Part shown: piece after piece, positions 56,688 through 64,000 of the stretch
Layout: each line of letters opens with the position of its first letter
How positions within the stretch are numbered: the first letter of the stretch is position 1
From: Salinimonas iocasae
Lineage (GTDB): Bacteria; Pseudomonadota; Gammaproteobacteria; Enterobacterales; Alteromonadaceae
Assembly: GCF_006228385.1 (NCBI RefSeq)
Contig: NZ_CP039852.1
Location: 2,062,001-2,126,000 of the forward strand
Direction of reading: 5' to 3'
DNA length: 64,000 nucleotides
Made by a program: the position numbers and the translations under genes
Notes under the pieces: model-generated
What the model was told of the DNA's origin: nothing
Database searches by the model: none
Seen by the model: the letters and a program-made list of their open reading frames with translations, nothing else

Positions 56688-56726
56688 TCCATAATTTTTA
56701 TTGATAGCTGACTATGGGATTCTCTA

Positions 56727-57728
56727 ATGCAGACTAAAAAACCCGCGACTATTGCTATTTACGGTTTTGATCATGCTTTGGCATCAGCCATCACCGGTGC
56801 GGTGGACCTTTTTGCGCAGGCGGGTGTGACCTGGCAAAAGATCCATCACGCTCTGCCCTCGCCGGTTTTTTCTGTTCAACTTTTATCATCCACCGGGGCG
56901 CCGGTGCGGTGCGTCAATAGTATCATGCTACATACAGATGGCAGGCTCGATGCACGTCACCCGCCCGATGTATTGTTAATCCCCACCATCGGAGGAAATA
57001 TTGAACAGGTAATTAACCAGCAAAAATCGCTGATGCCGGTTTTACGAACGTTTCATGAGCAAGGCGTTGATATTGCGGCAAACTGTACCGGTGTATTTTT
57101 ATTAGCCGCTGCGGGAATACTTGATGGAAAATCAGCGACTACGCACTGGGGGTTTGCCAATGAATTTAAAGCGCGCTTCCCACAGGTCAATTTGAACAGC
57201 GACAAATTACACACTTACGAAGAAAATGTGTTTTGCGCGGGTGGCGGTATGGCGTGGTTCGATCTGGCCCTACTGCTTATCGAGCGATATGCTGGTGCTG
57301 ATGTCGCCCGGCAAACAGCGAAGGCCCATGTTCTTGACCTTCCACGTATCAACCAGTCACTTTATGCCGGTAGTCGCCGCGAACAGGCGCATCAGGATGA
57401 AATAATCAAACAGGCTCAGCGATATATGGCCGATAACATCAAACTAAAACTATCAGTAGACGGGCTGGCGGCAAGAGTGAACCTGACATCGCGCACCTTT
57501 AATCGCCGCTTCAAGGCGGCAACAGGCCAGACTCCGGGACATTATTTACAATCTCTTCGCATCGATCACGCCAGAAAATTACTGGAAAATCAGAAGTGGA
57601 CAATCGAACAGATTCTTTCACAGGTGGGATATGATGACCCCAGCACCTTCTCCAGATTGTTTAAAAAGCGTACTGGTTATTCCCCTTCTCTTTACCGGAC
57701 TAAGTTTACAACTTTTGTACAATCCTGA
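56727..57728 (+). CDS. GlxA-family AraC-type transcription regulator
   Basis: 333 residues. The N-terminal DJ-1/PfpI-like domain (about 1-195) senses a ligand, with the nucleophile-elbow region VDIAANCTGVFLLAAAG and THWGFANEF; the C-terminal double helix-turn-helix AraC domain (about 225-325) contains VNLTSRTFNRRFKAATGQTPGHYLQ and ILSQVGYDDPSTFSRLFKKRTGYSP. Expected activator of the divergent curA-SDR operon; inducer unknown. Confidence 0.92.
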   Translation: MQTKKPATIAIYGFDHALASAITGAVDLFAQAGVTWQKIHHALPSPVFSVQLLSSTGAPVRCVNSIMLHTDGRLDARHPPDVLLIPTIGGNIEQVINQQKSLMPVLRTFHEQGVDIAANCTGVFLLAAAGILDGKSATTHWGFANEFKARFPQVNLNSDKLHTYEENVFCAGGGMAWFDLALLLIERYAGADVARQTAKAHVLDLPRINQSLYAGSRREQAHQDEIIKQAQRYMADNIKLKLSVDGLAARVNLTSRTFNRRFKAATGQTPGHYLQSLRIDHARKLLENQKWTIEQILSQVGYDDPSTFSRLFKKRTGYSPSLYRTKFTTFVQS

Positions 57729-57838
57729 AAGTTTTACTTATATATTTTGTTCAAAGCTAGTACACTGTCGTCCCGCTGGCGGTCCGATCAGTTGACCTCC
57801 TAAAACACCCTTAATTTTTACCTTCACTTGGTGAACAC

Positions 57839-60121
57839 ATGAAAACACATCGTATTGCCTCTCTTGCGTTGGCAGTCAGTGCCGCGTTTAGTAGCACCGT
57901 AATGGCTCAGGAGTCTGGAACTAATCAACAAACAAAAACTAAAGATAGTTCCCTTGAGCAAATCACGGTAACCGCCCAAAAGCGTACCCAGTCTATACAG
58001 GAAGTGCCCCTTTCTATTGCCACGCTAAGTGGTGAAAAGCTGGATAGCTTGTTCGCTGGTGGTGAAGATATTCTGGCCCTGGCTGTGCGTGTACCAGGCC
58101 TTTATGCAGAATCTTCAAATGGTCGTGTTGCGCCCCGTTTCTACATTCGTGGGCTGGGTAACACCGATTTTGATTTAGCGGCATCACAACCTGTTTCTAT
58201 TATTATGGATGAAGTGGTAATGGAAAACGTGGTATTGAAAAGCTTCCCGCTTTTTGATGTCCAGCAGGTTGAAGTATTGCGTGGTCCACAGGGCACCCTG
58301 TTTGGTCGGAACACGACAGCGGGTATTGTAAAGTTTGACACAGTCAAACCTTCACAGGATTTTGAAGGCTTTGCCAAGCTTGGCTATGGTAGCTACAACA
58401 CGGTGAATCTTGAGGCCGCTGTTGGCGGTGGACTGACCGATGACCTGTCGGGTCGTTTCTCAGTTTTATCTCAGCACCGTGATGATTACATTGATAACGG
58501 CTTTACCGGTCAGGATGATGCGCTGGGCGGCTTTGACGAGCGTGCATGGCGTGCTCAGCTGCTGTATGAACCAAACAGTCGTTTCTCTGCACTTTTGAAT
58601 GTTCATGGCCGTTCTTTGGAAGCCACTGCCTCTATTTTCCGCGCGAATATTTTCGATAAAGGCAGCAATGACCTGAATGAAAACTATGACCGCGATGTTG
58701 TTTACTACGATGGCGACATTGATGGTAACGGTGCGGACAATAATCCGCAGGAATACGATGGTTTCGGTTCTTCATTAAAACTGACTTACGACTTCGATGC
58801 GGTTGAGCTTACGTCAATCACTGCACTAGAAACTGCCGACGGCTTTAGCCTTGGCGATATCGATGGTGGTGCCGGTGAGGGGGCAACTGAAAACTCTGGC
58901 TTTATTCCATTTACTGCTGTTACACAGGATAAGCTGGATGATCTTGAGCAGTTCACACAGGAATTCCGTTTCGCCAGTCAGACAACGAAACCGGTAAGCT
59001 GGCAGGTTGGCGCGTTCTTCTTTGACTCATCATTCAACGTAACCAGCATCGATGGCTACTACGGTGCCACCACCGTTTTCCACGACAACACGACCTGGGC
59101 TGTTTTCGGACAGTCTTCTTATCAGGTGAACGATAAGCTGGAAGTTACCGGTGGTCTTCGTTACACCTATGATGAAAAATCGCTGCGTGTGGGTATGCAG
59201 AATGAAAACGGCTTTGCACTGGTAACGGGTGATGCAACTATTCAGGATTATGATCCAATCGACGTTGATGACGGTCAGATGAGCTTTGAGCTAAGCGCCA
59301 ACTACCGTCTGACTGACGATATGTCTGTTTATTCTCGTTACGCCAACGGTTTCCGCGCCCAGACCATTCAGGGTCGTGATGTGGCGTTTGAGGGTGCTCC
59401 TTCGGTTGCTGACGCTGAGACAATCAACTCGTTTGAAGTTGGCTTTAAGTCCGATATGCTGGATCGCACTCTGCGTTTAAATGCTGCGGCGTTCTACTAC
59501 ACTGTTGATGATATGCAGTTCTCAGCAATTGGTGGCGGTAATAACTTTACTGCGCTGGTAAATGCTGACAAAGGTGAAGCTTACGGGTTTGAAATTGATA
59601 CTCAATGGCTGGCAACAGACGCGCTGACACTGACCGCCGGTTACAGCTACAACCACACAGAAATCAAAGACGACAGTCTGACTGTTTCGCCGTGTGGTAC
59701 TAACCCGGCATTCGGTTCAACGGGTAACTGTACGGTTCTGGATCCACGTCCTGATGGCTTTAACGCTATTATCGATGGTAACCCGTTCCCGCAGGCTCCT
59801 GAGCAAATCTTTACGTTCACTGCGCGTTATTCAATCCCTGCTGGGAATGACGGCGAGTTCTTCGCGTTCACAGACTGGGCGTTCCAGGGTGAAACCAGCA
59901 TTTTCCTTTACGAATCTGTTGAATTTACCACTGACGATAACTTCGAAGGCGGTTTGCGCATAGGTTATGAGAACTTCAACGATGGCTATTCTGTAGCATT
60001 GTTTGGTCGTAATATTACTGATGAGGATAACGTTAAAGGCGCGATCGACTTTAATAACCTGACAGGTATTGTGAACGAACCACGCATTATTGGTGTGGAA
60101 GTTAAGAAAACCTTCTATTAA
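57839..60121 (+). CDS. TonB-dependent outer-membrane receptor
   Basis: 760 residues. A signal peptide (1-23, cleavage after VMA), a TonB-box-like ITVTAQKRTQ near 42-51, a plug with PLSIATLSGEKL, RFYIRGLGNTD and VEVLRGPQGTLFGRNTTAG, then a beta-barrel ending in the aromatic VKKTFY. This subtype (VTAQKR...VPLSI) is expanded in marine gammaproteobacteria and sphingomonads and takes up unknown small organics rather than siderophores. It lies 110 bp after the GlxA-like regulator, in the same direction, and ends at a strong terminator. Confidence 0.93.
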   Translation: MKTHRIASLALAVSAAFSSTVMAQESGTNQQTKTKDSSLEQITVTAQKRTQSIQEVPLSIATLSGEKLDSLFAGGEDILALAVRVPGLYAESSNGRVAPRFYIRGLGNTDFDLAASQPVSIIMDEVVMENVVLKSFPLFDVQQVEVLRGPQGTLFGRNTTAGIVKFDTVKPSQDFEGFAKLGYGSYNTVNLEAAVGGGLTDDLSGRFSVLSQHRDDYIDNGFTGQDDALGGFDERAWRAQLLYEPNSRFSALLNVHGRSLEATASIFRANIFDKGSNDLNENYDRDVVYYDGDIDGNGADNNPQEYDGFGSSLKLTYDFDAVELTSITALETADGFSLGDIDGGAGEGATENSGFIPFTAVTQDKLDDLEQFTQEFRFASQTTKPVSWQVGAFFFDSSFNVTSIDGYYGATTVFHDNTTWAVFGQSSYQVNDKLEVTGGLRYTYDEKSLRVGMQNENGFALVTGDATIQDYDPIDVDDGQMSFELSANYRLTDDMSVYSRYANGFRAQTIQGRDVAFEGAPSVADAETINSFEVGFKSDMLDRTLRLNAAAFYYTVDDMQFSAIGGGNNFTALVNADKGEAYGFEIDTQWLATDALTLTAGYSYNHTEIKDDSLTVSPCGTNPAFGSTGNCTVLDPRPDGFNAIIDGNPFPQAPEQIFTFTARYSIPAGNDGEFFAFTDWAFQGETSIFLYESVEFTTDDNFEGGLRIGYENFNDGYSVALFGRNITDEDNVKGAIDFNNLTGIVNEPRIIGVEVKKTFY

Positions 60122-60138
60122 CGGTTCGGTTTTCAGAT

Positions 60139-60169
60139 AAAAAAAGCACGTTTTAAACGTGCTTTTTTT
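60139..60169. terminator. Bidirectional terminator after the TonB receptor
   Basis: A-run, then AGCACGTTT (60145-60153) and AAACGTGCT (60155-60163) and seven T. It serves both the receptor and the convergent acidic lipoprotein gene. Confidence 0.88.
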
Positions 60170-60202
60170 GTCTTTGCCTTATTGATAGTGACCGACCAGA
60201 TA

Positions 60203-60511
60203 TTAATTATCCTTGTCTTCTTCCTCATCATCTTCAGGCATTTCAACGTCGACTTCAGGTACTTCAACAACTTTCTTTTCAGTACCGACTTCAACATCCG
60301 CAGTATCGACGTCGTACTCAGGCATTTCACCGCCTTCTACATCAACACTCGGCATTTCACCCTCTTCGGTCTGCTCTACTTCATACTCAGGCATATTCCC
60401 CGCATCAGCCTCTACTTCCGGCGCTTCACCTTCCTGAGTTTTATCAACATCACAGCCGCCCAGAGCTAACAGTGCACCCAGAGTAATAGCTAATTTGCTT
60501 AGATTCCGCAT
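60203..60511 (-). CDS. Very acidic repeat lipoprotein of unknown function
   Basis: 102 residues. A lipoprotein signal with lipobox LGGC (Cys20) is followed by an 82-residue tail with about 40 percent Glu/Asp and few basic residues. The tail is made of degenerate units of about ten residues: GEAPEVEA, GNMPEYEVE, GEMPSVDVE, GEMPEYDVD, VPEVDVEMPED, ending in a DDEEEDKDN run. Probably an extended, disordered, highly charged chain anchored in a membrane; metal or cation binding is possible but unsupported. No named family recognised. The opposite strand open frames are compositional shadows. Confidence 0.75.
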   Translation of the reverse strand: MRNLSKLAITLGALLALGGCDVDKTQEGEAPEVEADAGNMPEYEVEQTEEGEMPSVDVEGGEMPEYDVDTADVEVGTEKKVVEVPEVDVEMPEDDEEEDKDN

Positions 60512-60802
60512 AGTGTTTCTCCCTAAATCAAACGATTAGTGATCAATAGACACTAATTGTTACTCTCATAGTTCTAATTTTGTTTACTCTCCTAACAACT
60601 TACTTAAATAAACGGTTTTTGGAAAACCAGAATTCAACACATCTTATTGTTGAATTAAACGAAATTGTCAGAATAAGCGGAATGGCATTTTGATTTAGTG
60701 GTACTGGGTTTCTGTGAGATAAACCTGCAACGGATGACAGGCCAGAGGGTGACTTTTGAAAATAGAATGTAGGGCGAAAGTGGATAGAGAAATCAGAGCG
60801 AG
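60512..60802. repeat. Intergenic interval with two adjacent inverted repeats and no gene
   Basis: About 290 bp without a credible protein gene on either strand. It holds GGTTTT-TGG-AAAACC (60614-60628) and, 3 nt later, AATTCAACA-8 nt-TGTTGAATT (60631-60656, perfect 9-bp arms). Nearer the lipoprotein gene is TTAGTG/CACTAA (60537-60557). A possible minus-strand promoter is TTGTTA-16 bp-TAGAAC (about 60600-60573). An unannotated small RNA or regulator sites are both possible; I see no T-tract. Confidence 0.45.
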
Positions 60803-60832
60803 AAGAAACACCTCAAACGAGGTGTTTCTTTT
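60803..60832. terminator. Hairpin downstream of the RND pump gene
   Basis: AAGAAACACCTC (60803-60814) and GAGGTGTTTCTT (60819-60830): perfect 12-bp stem with a 4-nt AAAC loop. The minus strand has no T-run beyond the stem, so efficiency is uncertain, but its position 10 bp after the RND stop supports a terminator role. Confidence 0.6.
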
Positions 60833-60841
60833 GCATTACGT

Positions 60842-63800
60842 TTAAGACTTTTCAGCCAGATGACTAGTTTGTTCACTATATTCATGGTTTGCTGGCTTTT
60901 TCTTGCGAAACAACCCACGTGCGTCATCAAGAATAAGATACAGCGCTGGTACCAGTATTAATGTGATTACAGTGGCGAACAGAATTCCGAAGGCCAGTGA
61001 AATAGCCATAGGAATAACGATTTGCGCCTGCAAGCTCCGTTCAAAGACAATGGGCATTAATCCCATAAACGTCGTTAATGAAGTAAGAATGATCGGTCTG
61101 AAACGTTGCGTACCTGCACTGATTGCCGCATCAATCAGACGATGTCCCTCAGAGCGGGCACGGTTGACGAAGTCGACCATTATCAGACTGTCGTTCACCA
61201 CTACGCCAGATAGCGCAATGATACCGCACAGCGATAACGAACTGACGGCCATTCCTAATACCAGATGCCCCACAATTGCCCCTACTACGCCAAACGGTAT
61301 TACCGCCATAATAATAAAAGGCTGAGAGTAAGAGCGCAGCGGAATTGCTAATAGCGCATAGATAGCAAAGAGCGCAAATAACAACCCCTGGAACATGCTG
61401 AACATGGCTTCCTGCTGCTCTTTGGAGTTACCTTGTAATTGGAAGTTAACCTGCGGATGGCGTTCCATAATCGCAGGTATTTCTGTAATTACCACATCCC
61501 GGGTCACCTCGCCGGGGTCAAGCAGCGCTTTATCCACTTTTGCACTGACAGTAATTGAACGGCTACCATCAACGCGAATAATAGATGAAAAGCCTTCTCC
61601 TAACGAAATTTCACCGACTTCCTCGAATGGAATAGCCTCACCGGTAGGCGCTCTCACGCGCATATCCTGAAGATGCTCAACAGACGTACGCTTTTCTTCG
61701 GGGTAGCGCACCATCACTTTTACTTCTTCATCATCACGCTGAACACGCTGAACTTCGGCACCATAGAACCCATAACGCACCTGCTGCCCAAGCTGTTGCA
61801 GGCTAATGCCCAGCGCGTCTGCCTGAGGCGTGGTAGAAAGCTGTATTTCGTCACTGCCACCGGCAAATGAATCATTAATGTCGCTGACGCCATCATAATC
61901 AGCCAGGCGGTCTTTAAGGGCCTGTGCAGCAGACTGCAGCGCTTCAGTATCGGAAGAGGTGAATTCGAAGCTCAGGTCCGGGCCGCCGAAGCCGCCACCG
62001 CCACCGATGTTCAGTGTTTTAACGCCCGCAACTTCCGGCATCTGCTCGCGCCAGCGCTGATGGATTTCGTAATCTGGCAGCTCACGTGTTTCGCCTTTTG
62101 ACAGCTCGACGAATATTTCACCACCGGTATTACCATTATCAAATGCAATAGCATGCTTAATGACGCCGCTACCCGTCTCCTGGGCAATGTTACTATCCAT
62201 CCGGTGCATGGCATTAAGCATTGTTTGCAGTGTCTGGTCACGTTGGGTTATGGAAGAGCCCGGCTCAAGTTCAAAACTGGCTGACATAAAGTCACTGGGT
62301 ACATTAGGAAAGAAGACAAAACGAACGATACCGCCAGCGAACAACCCCGCAGTGATGATGAGTAATGCGATAAATGTTGCCAGTGTTGTGTAGCGGTTTC
62401 GTACCGCTTTGGCCAGAAACGGCGCATACTTTTTCTGCACGAAAACTTTGATGCCTTCGCTGAAAAAATTTCTGAAACGCTGAAAGGCATTGAGGTTATC
62501 TGGATCATGAGGCTTAAGATTCATATGAACCAGGTGAGCCGGCAAAATAAGTTTGGACTCGACCAGTGAGAAAATCAGACAGATAATGACTACCCAGCCT
62601 ATTGATTGCCAGATAACACCAAAGGGCCCGGAGACCATCAGCATTGGCGTAAATGCGGCGATGGTCGTCAGAACACCAAACGTGGCAGGCATTGCAACAC
62701 GCTTAACCCCTGCAATAACATTGTCTGTAGAGTGGCCTTTTTTATCAATTTCTGAATATGCCGATTCGCCCATTATGATGGCATCGTCTACCACAATACC
62801 CAGCACAAGAATAAACGCGAACAGACTCAAGAGATTTATTGAGACGCCCACAAACTCCATTGGCATCACGAAAATAGCGCCTAAAAAGCAAACCGGGAGA
62901 CCCCATATTACCCAGAAAGCCAGCTTGACCCGTAAAAATAATGACAACACGATAAAAACAAGTAAGGCACCAAAGCCCATGTTTTCCAGCATCATGTTTA
63001 GCCTGTCATTAAGGTAAAACGACGAATCGCCCCACGTATCGGCGTGCAGGTGGGCCGGGAACGTTGGTTTGTTCTTCTTAATGTATGCATTTACCTGCTC
63101 AGCGATCTCCAGGGCGTTCTGATCACCGACAGCCTTGACCCGCATGCTGACGGAGGGCTTGCCATCAAAGTAGGCAAAACGATTGTCCTCGACAAAGCCA
63201 TCATTGATGATGGCGACATCCCCCAACCGTACCCGCGTGCCGTCTGCACTGGTTAATAATGTAATTTGAGAGAAATCATAACCGGTATATGCCTGCCCCT
63301 TTGTCCTCAGCAAAATATCGCCGTTGTCGGTTCTGATTGAACCGCCGGGTAAATCGACACTTGATTGTCTGACCAGCGACACGACTTCTGAAAATGTCAG
63401 ATTATACTTTTGCAGATCTTCTTCTGACAGCTCAATGGAAACTTCGTAATCCCGGGCACCCACTATATCGACATTGGAGATACCACTGAGGTTGGCGATA
63501 TCATCACGAATAGTTTTCGCGAATTCTTTTAATTCGCGCTCTGATGCATCACCGTATACAGAAACCCAAATAACATCTGACTGCATTTTCTGACGATAAA
63601 TAACCGGCTTTTCGGTATTAGCCGGAAAGCTGGGTATTGCATCTACCTGTACTTTTACTTCGTCCAGCACCTCCTGTACATCGTAGTTTTCTTCCACTTC
63701 GATACTGACCGTACCCATGCCCTCAGAGGCGGTGGAGGTAACCTTTTTGATGCCATCGAGATTTTCAATCGCCTCCTCGACTTTGAGGATTACGCCTTCC

Positions 63801-64000
63801 TCAACTTCTTGTGGCGCAGCACCAAGATATGGCACCCGGACATTGATGACGTTGACTTCAATAGGAGGGAATATCTGCTTCTGGATAGTAAATACTGAAA
63901 TCACGCCGCCTATTAACAGAATCCACATAAGCAGGTTAGACGCGACATTATTGCGAGCAAACCACGCAATAATCCCTTTATGGGTATCTATTTTACTCAT
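60842..64000 (-). CDS. RND-family efflux transporter permease (AcrB/MexB-like)
   Basis: 1052 residues; the ATG is exactly the last three bases of the window, and MSKIDTHKGIIAWFARNNVASNLLMWIL matches the family start, though its ribosome site is outside. Twelve membrane segments, two large periplasmic loops, proton-relay Asp pair D405-D406 in GIVVDDAIIMGE, PYLGAAPQEVEE and the second-half GVVVNDSLIMVDFVNRA. It exports drugs, dyes or metals with a periplasmic adaptor and an outer-membrane channel. The adaptor gene is expected just upstream, outside the window. Confidence 0.94.
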   Translation of the reverse strand: MSKIDTHKGIIAWFARNNVASNLLMWILLIGGVISVFTIQKQIFPPIEVNVINVRVPYLGAAPQEVEEGVILKVEEAIENLDGIKKVTSTASEGMGTVSIEVEENYDVQEVLDEVKVQVDAIPSFPANTEKPVIYRQKMQSDVIWVSVYGDASERELKEFAKTIRDDIANLSGISNVDIVGARDYEVSIELSEEDLQKYNLTFSEVVSLVRQSSVDLPGGSIRTDNGDILLRTKGQAYTGYDFSQITLLTSADGTRVRLGDVAIINDGFVEDNRFAYFDGKPSVSMRVKAVGDQNALEIAEQVNAYIKKNKPTFPAHLHADTWGDSSFYLNDRLNMMLENMGFGALLVFIVLSLFLRVKLAFWVIWGLPVCFLGAIFVMPMEFVGVSINLLSLFAFILVLGIVVDDAIIMGESAYSEIDKKGHSTDNVIAGVKRVAMPATFGVLTTIAAFTPMLMVSGPFGVIWQSIGWVVIICLIFSLVESKLILPAHLVHMNLKPHDPDNLNAFQRFRNFFSEGIKVFVQKKYAPFLAKAVRNRYTTLATFIALLIITAGLFAGGIVRFVFFPNVPSDFMSASFELEPGSSITQRDQTLQTMLNAMHRMDSNIAQETGSGVIKHAIAFDNGNTGGEIFVELSKGETRELPDYEIHQRWREQMPEVAGVKTLNIGGGGGFGGPDLSFEFTSSDTEALQSAAQALKDRLADYDGVSDINDSFAGGSDEIQLSTTPQADALGISLQQLGQQVRYGFYGAEVQRVQRDDEEVKVMVRYPEEKRTSVEHLQDMRVRAPTGEAIPFEEVGEISLGEGFSSIIRVDGSRSITVSAKVDKALLDPGEVTRDVVITEIPAIMERHPQVNFQLQGNSKEQQEAMFSMFQGLLFALFAIYALLAIPLRSYSQPFIIMAVIPFGVVGAIVGHLVLGMAVSSLSLCGIIALSGVVVNDSLIMVDFVNRARSEGHRLIDAAISAGTQRFRPIILTSLTTFMGLMPIVFERSLQAQIVIPMAISLAFGILFATVITLILVPALYLILDDARGLFRKKKPANHEYSEQTSHLAEKS

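Noticed and set aside
60182..60469. Plus-strand frame with a hydrophobic, Phe-rich product opposite the acidic lipoprotein
   Set aside because: It is the reverse reading of GAA/GAT-rich repeats (Asp/Glu codons become Phe/Ile/Tyr/Ser); the minus-strand frame has a lipobox and a proper start, so this one is a compositional mirror.
1..64000. CRISPR array, prophage, integron, toxin-antitoxin or anti-phage island
   Set aside because: I found no periodic direct repeats with spacers, no integrase or transposase, and no recognisable defence genes; gene order and spacing look like a stable chromosomal core.

Overview
This window looks like a chromosomal segment of a marine gammaproteobacterium, most likely Alteromonadales (Alteromonas/Salinimonas-like). 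The grounds are gene content and order: tpiA-glmM-folP-ftsH-rlmE, and leuS-lptE-holA-nadD-rsfS-rlmH-mrdA-mrdB-rlpA-dacA-ybeD-lipB-lipA. A rhombosortase gene, a TonB-dependent receptor and a compatible-solute cluster also fit. The genus is inference; I could not run a search. I see no tRNA, rRNA, insertion sequence, prophage, CRISPR array or integration site. Coding density is high and almost every open interval is a short promoter or terminator region.

Layout. 1-9.6 kb: end of tpiA, the ftsH-folP-glmM group and rlmE on the minus strand, divergent yhbY, an HSD10-type dehydrogenase, a Lon-related protease and an exported SRPBCC protein. 9.7-22.7 kb: a long plus-strand run of housekeeping genes (leucyl-tRNA synthetase, LPS assembly, DNA polymerase delta subunit, NAD synthesis, ribosome factors, the rod-shape PBP2/RodA/RlpA/PBP5 group, lipoate synthesis). 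22.8-25.3 kb: an orphan NarL-type regulator and cmoA-cmoB for tRNA wobble uridine modification. 25.4-30.1 kb: four tightly packed genes that together describe a closed glucosylglycerate cycle (glycerate kinase, HAD phosphatase, GpgS synthase, GH13_18 phosphorylase). 30.2-37.2 kb: moeA, a MATE pump, a rhomboid protease, a mocA-xdhC pair and a MoxR-VWA pair. 37.4-42.3 kb: cysK, a lipoprotein, enoyl-CoA hydratase/isomerase coupled to gamma-glutamyltransferase, and rhombosortase. 42.3-51.3 kb: lipoprotein S9 and M1 peptidases around an azoreductase, a PLP cystathionine-synthase-family enzyme, an NRDE protein and an aspartate/aromatic aminotransferase. 51.3-54.7 kb: small minus-strand accessory genes. 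54.8-64 kb: an SDR-curA operon divergent from a GlxA-type AraC regulator, a TonB receptor, a very acidic repeat lipoprotein and an RND pump whose start codon is the last three bases of the window.

The most coherent functional unit is the glucosylglycerate cluster: synthesis from UDP/NDP-glucose and 3-phosphoglycerate, dephosphorylation to the osmolyte, phosphorolytic recovery of glucose 1-phosphate, and rephosphorylation of the glycerate. The most unusual sequence-level observations are: (i) ggt has a clear signal peptide with no ATG/GTG/TTG in frame, but a good Shine-Dalgarno 8 nt before an ATC; (ii) inverted repeats place the ribosome binding sites of cmoA and of the glucosylglycerate operon in a stem arm; (iii) two near-identical 13-bp elements exactly 21 bp apart lie between curA and the GlxA-type regulator; (iv) the acidic lipoprotein is built of degenerate ~10-residue repeats.
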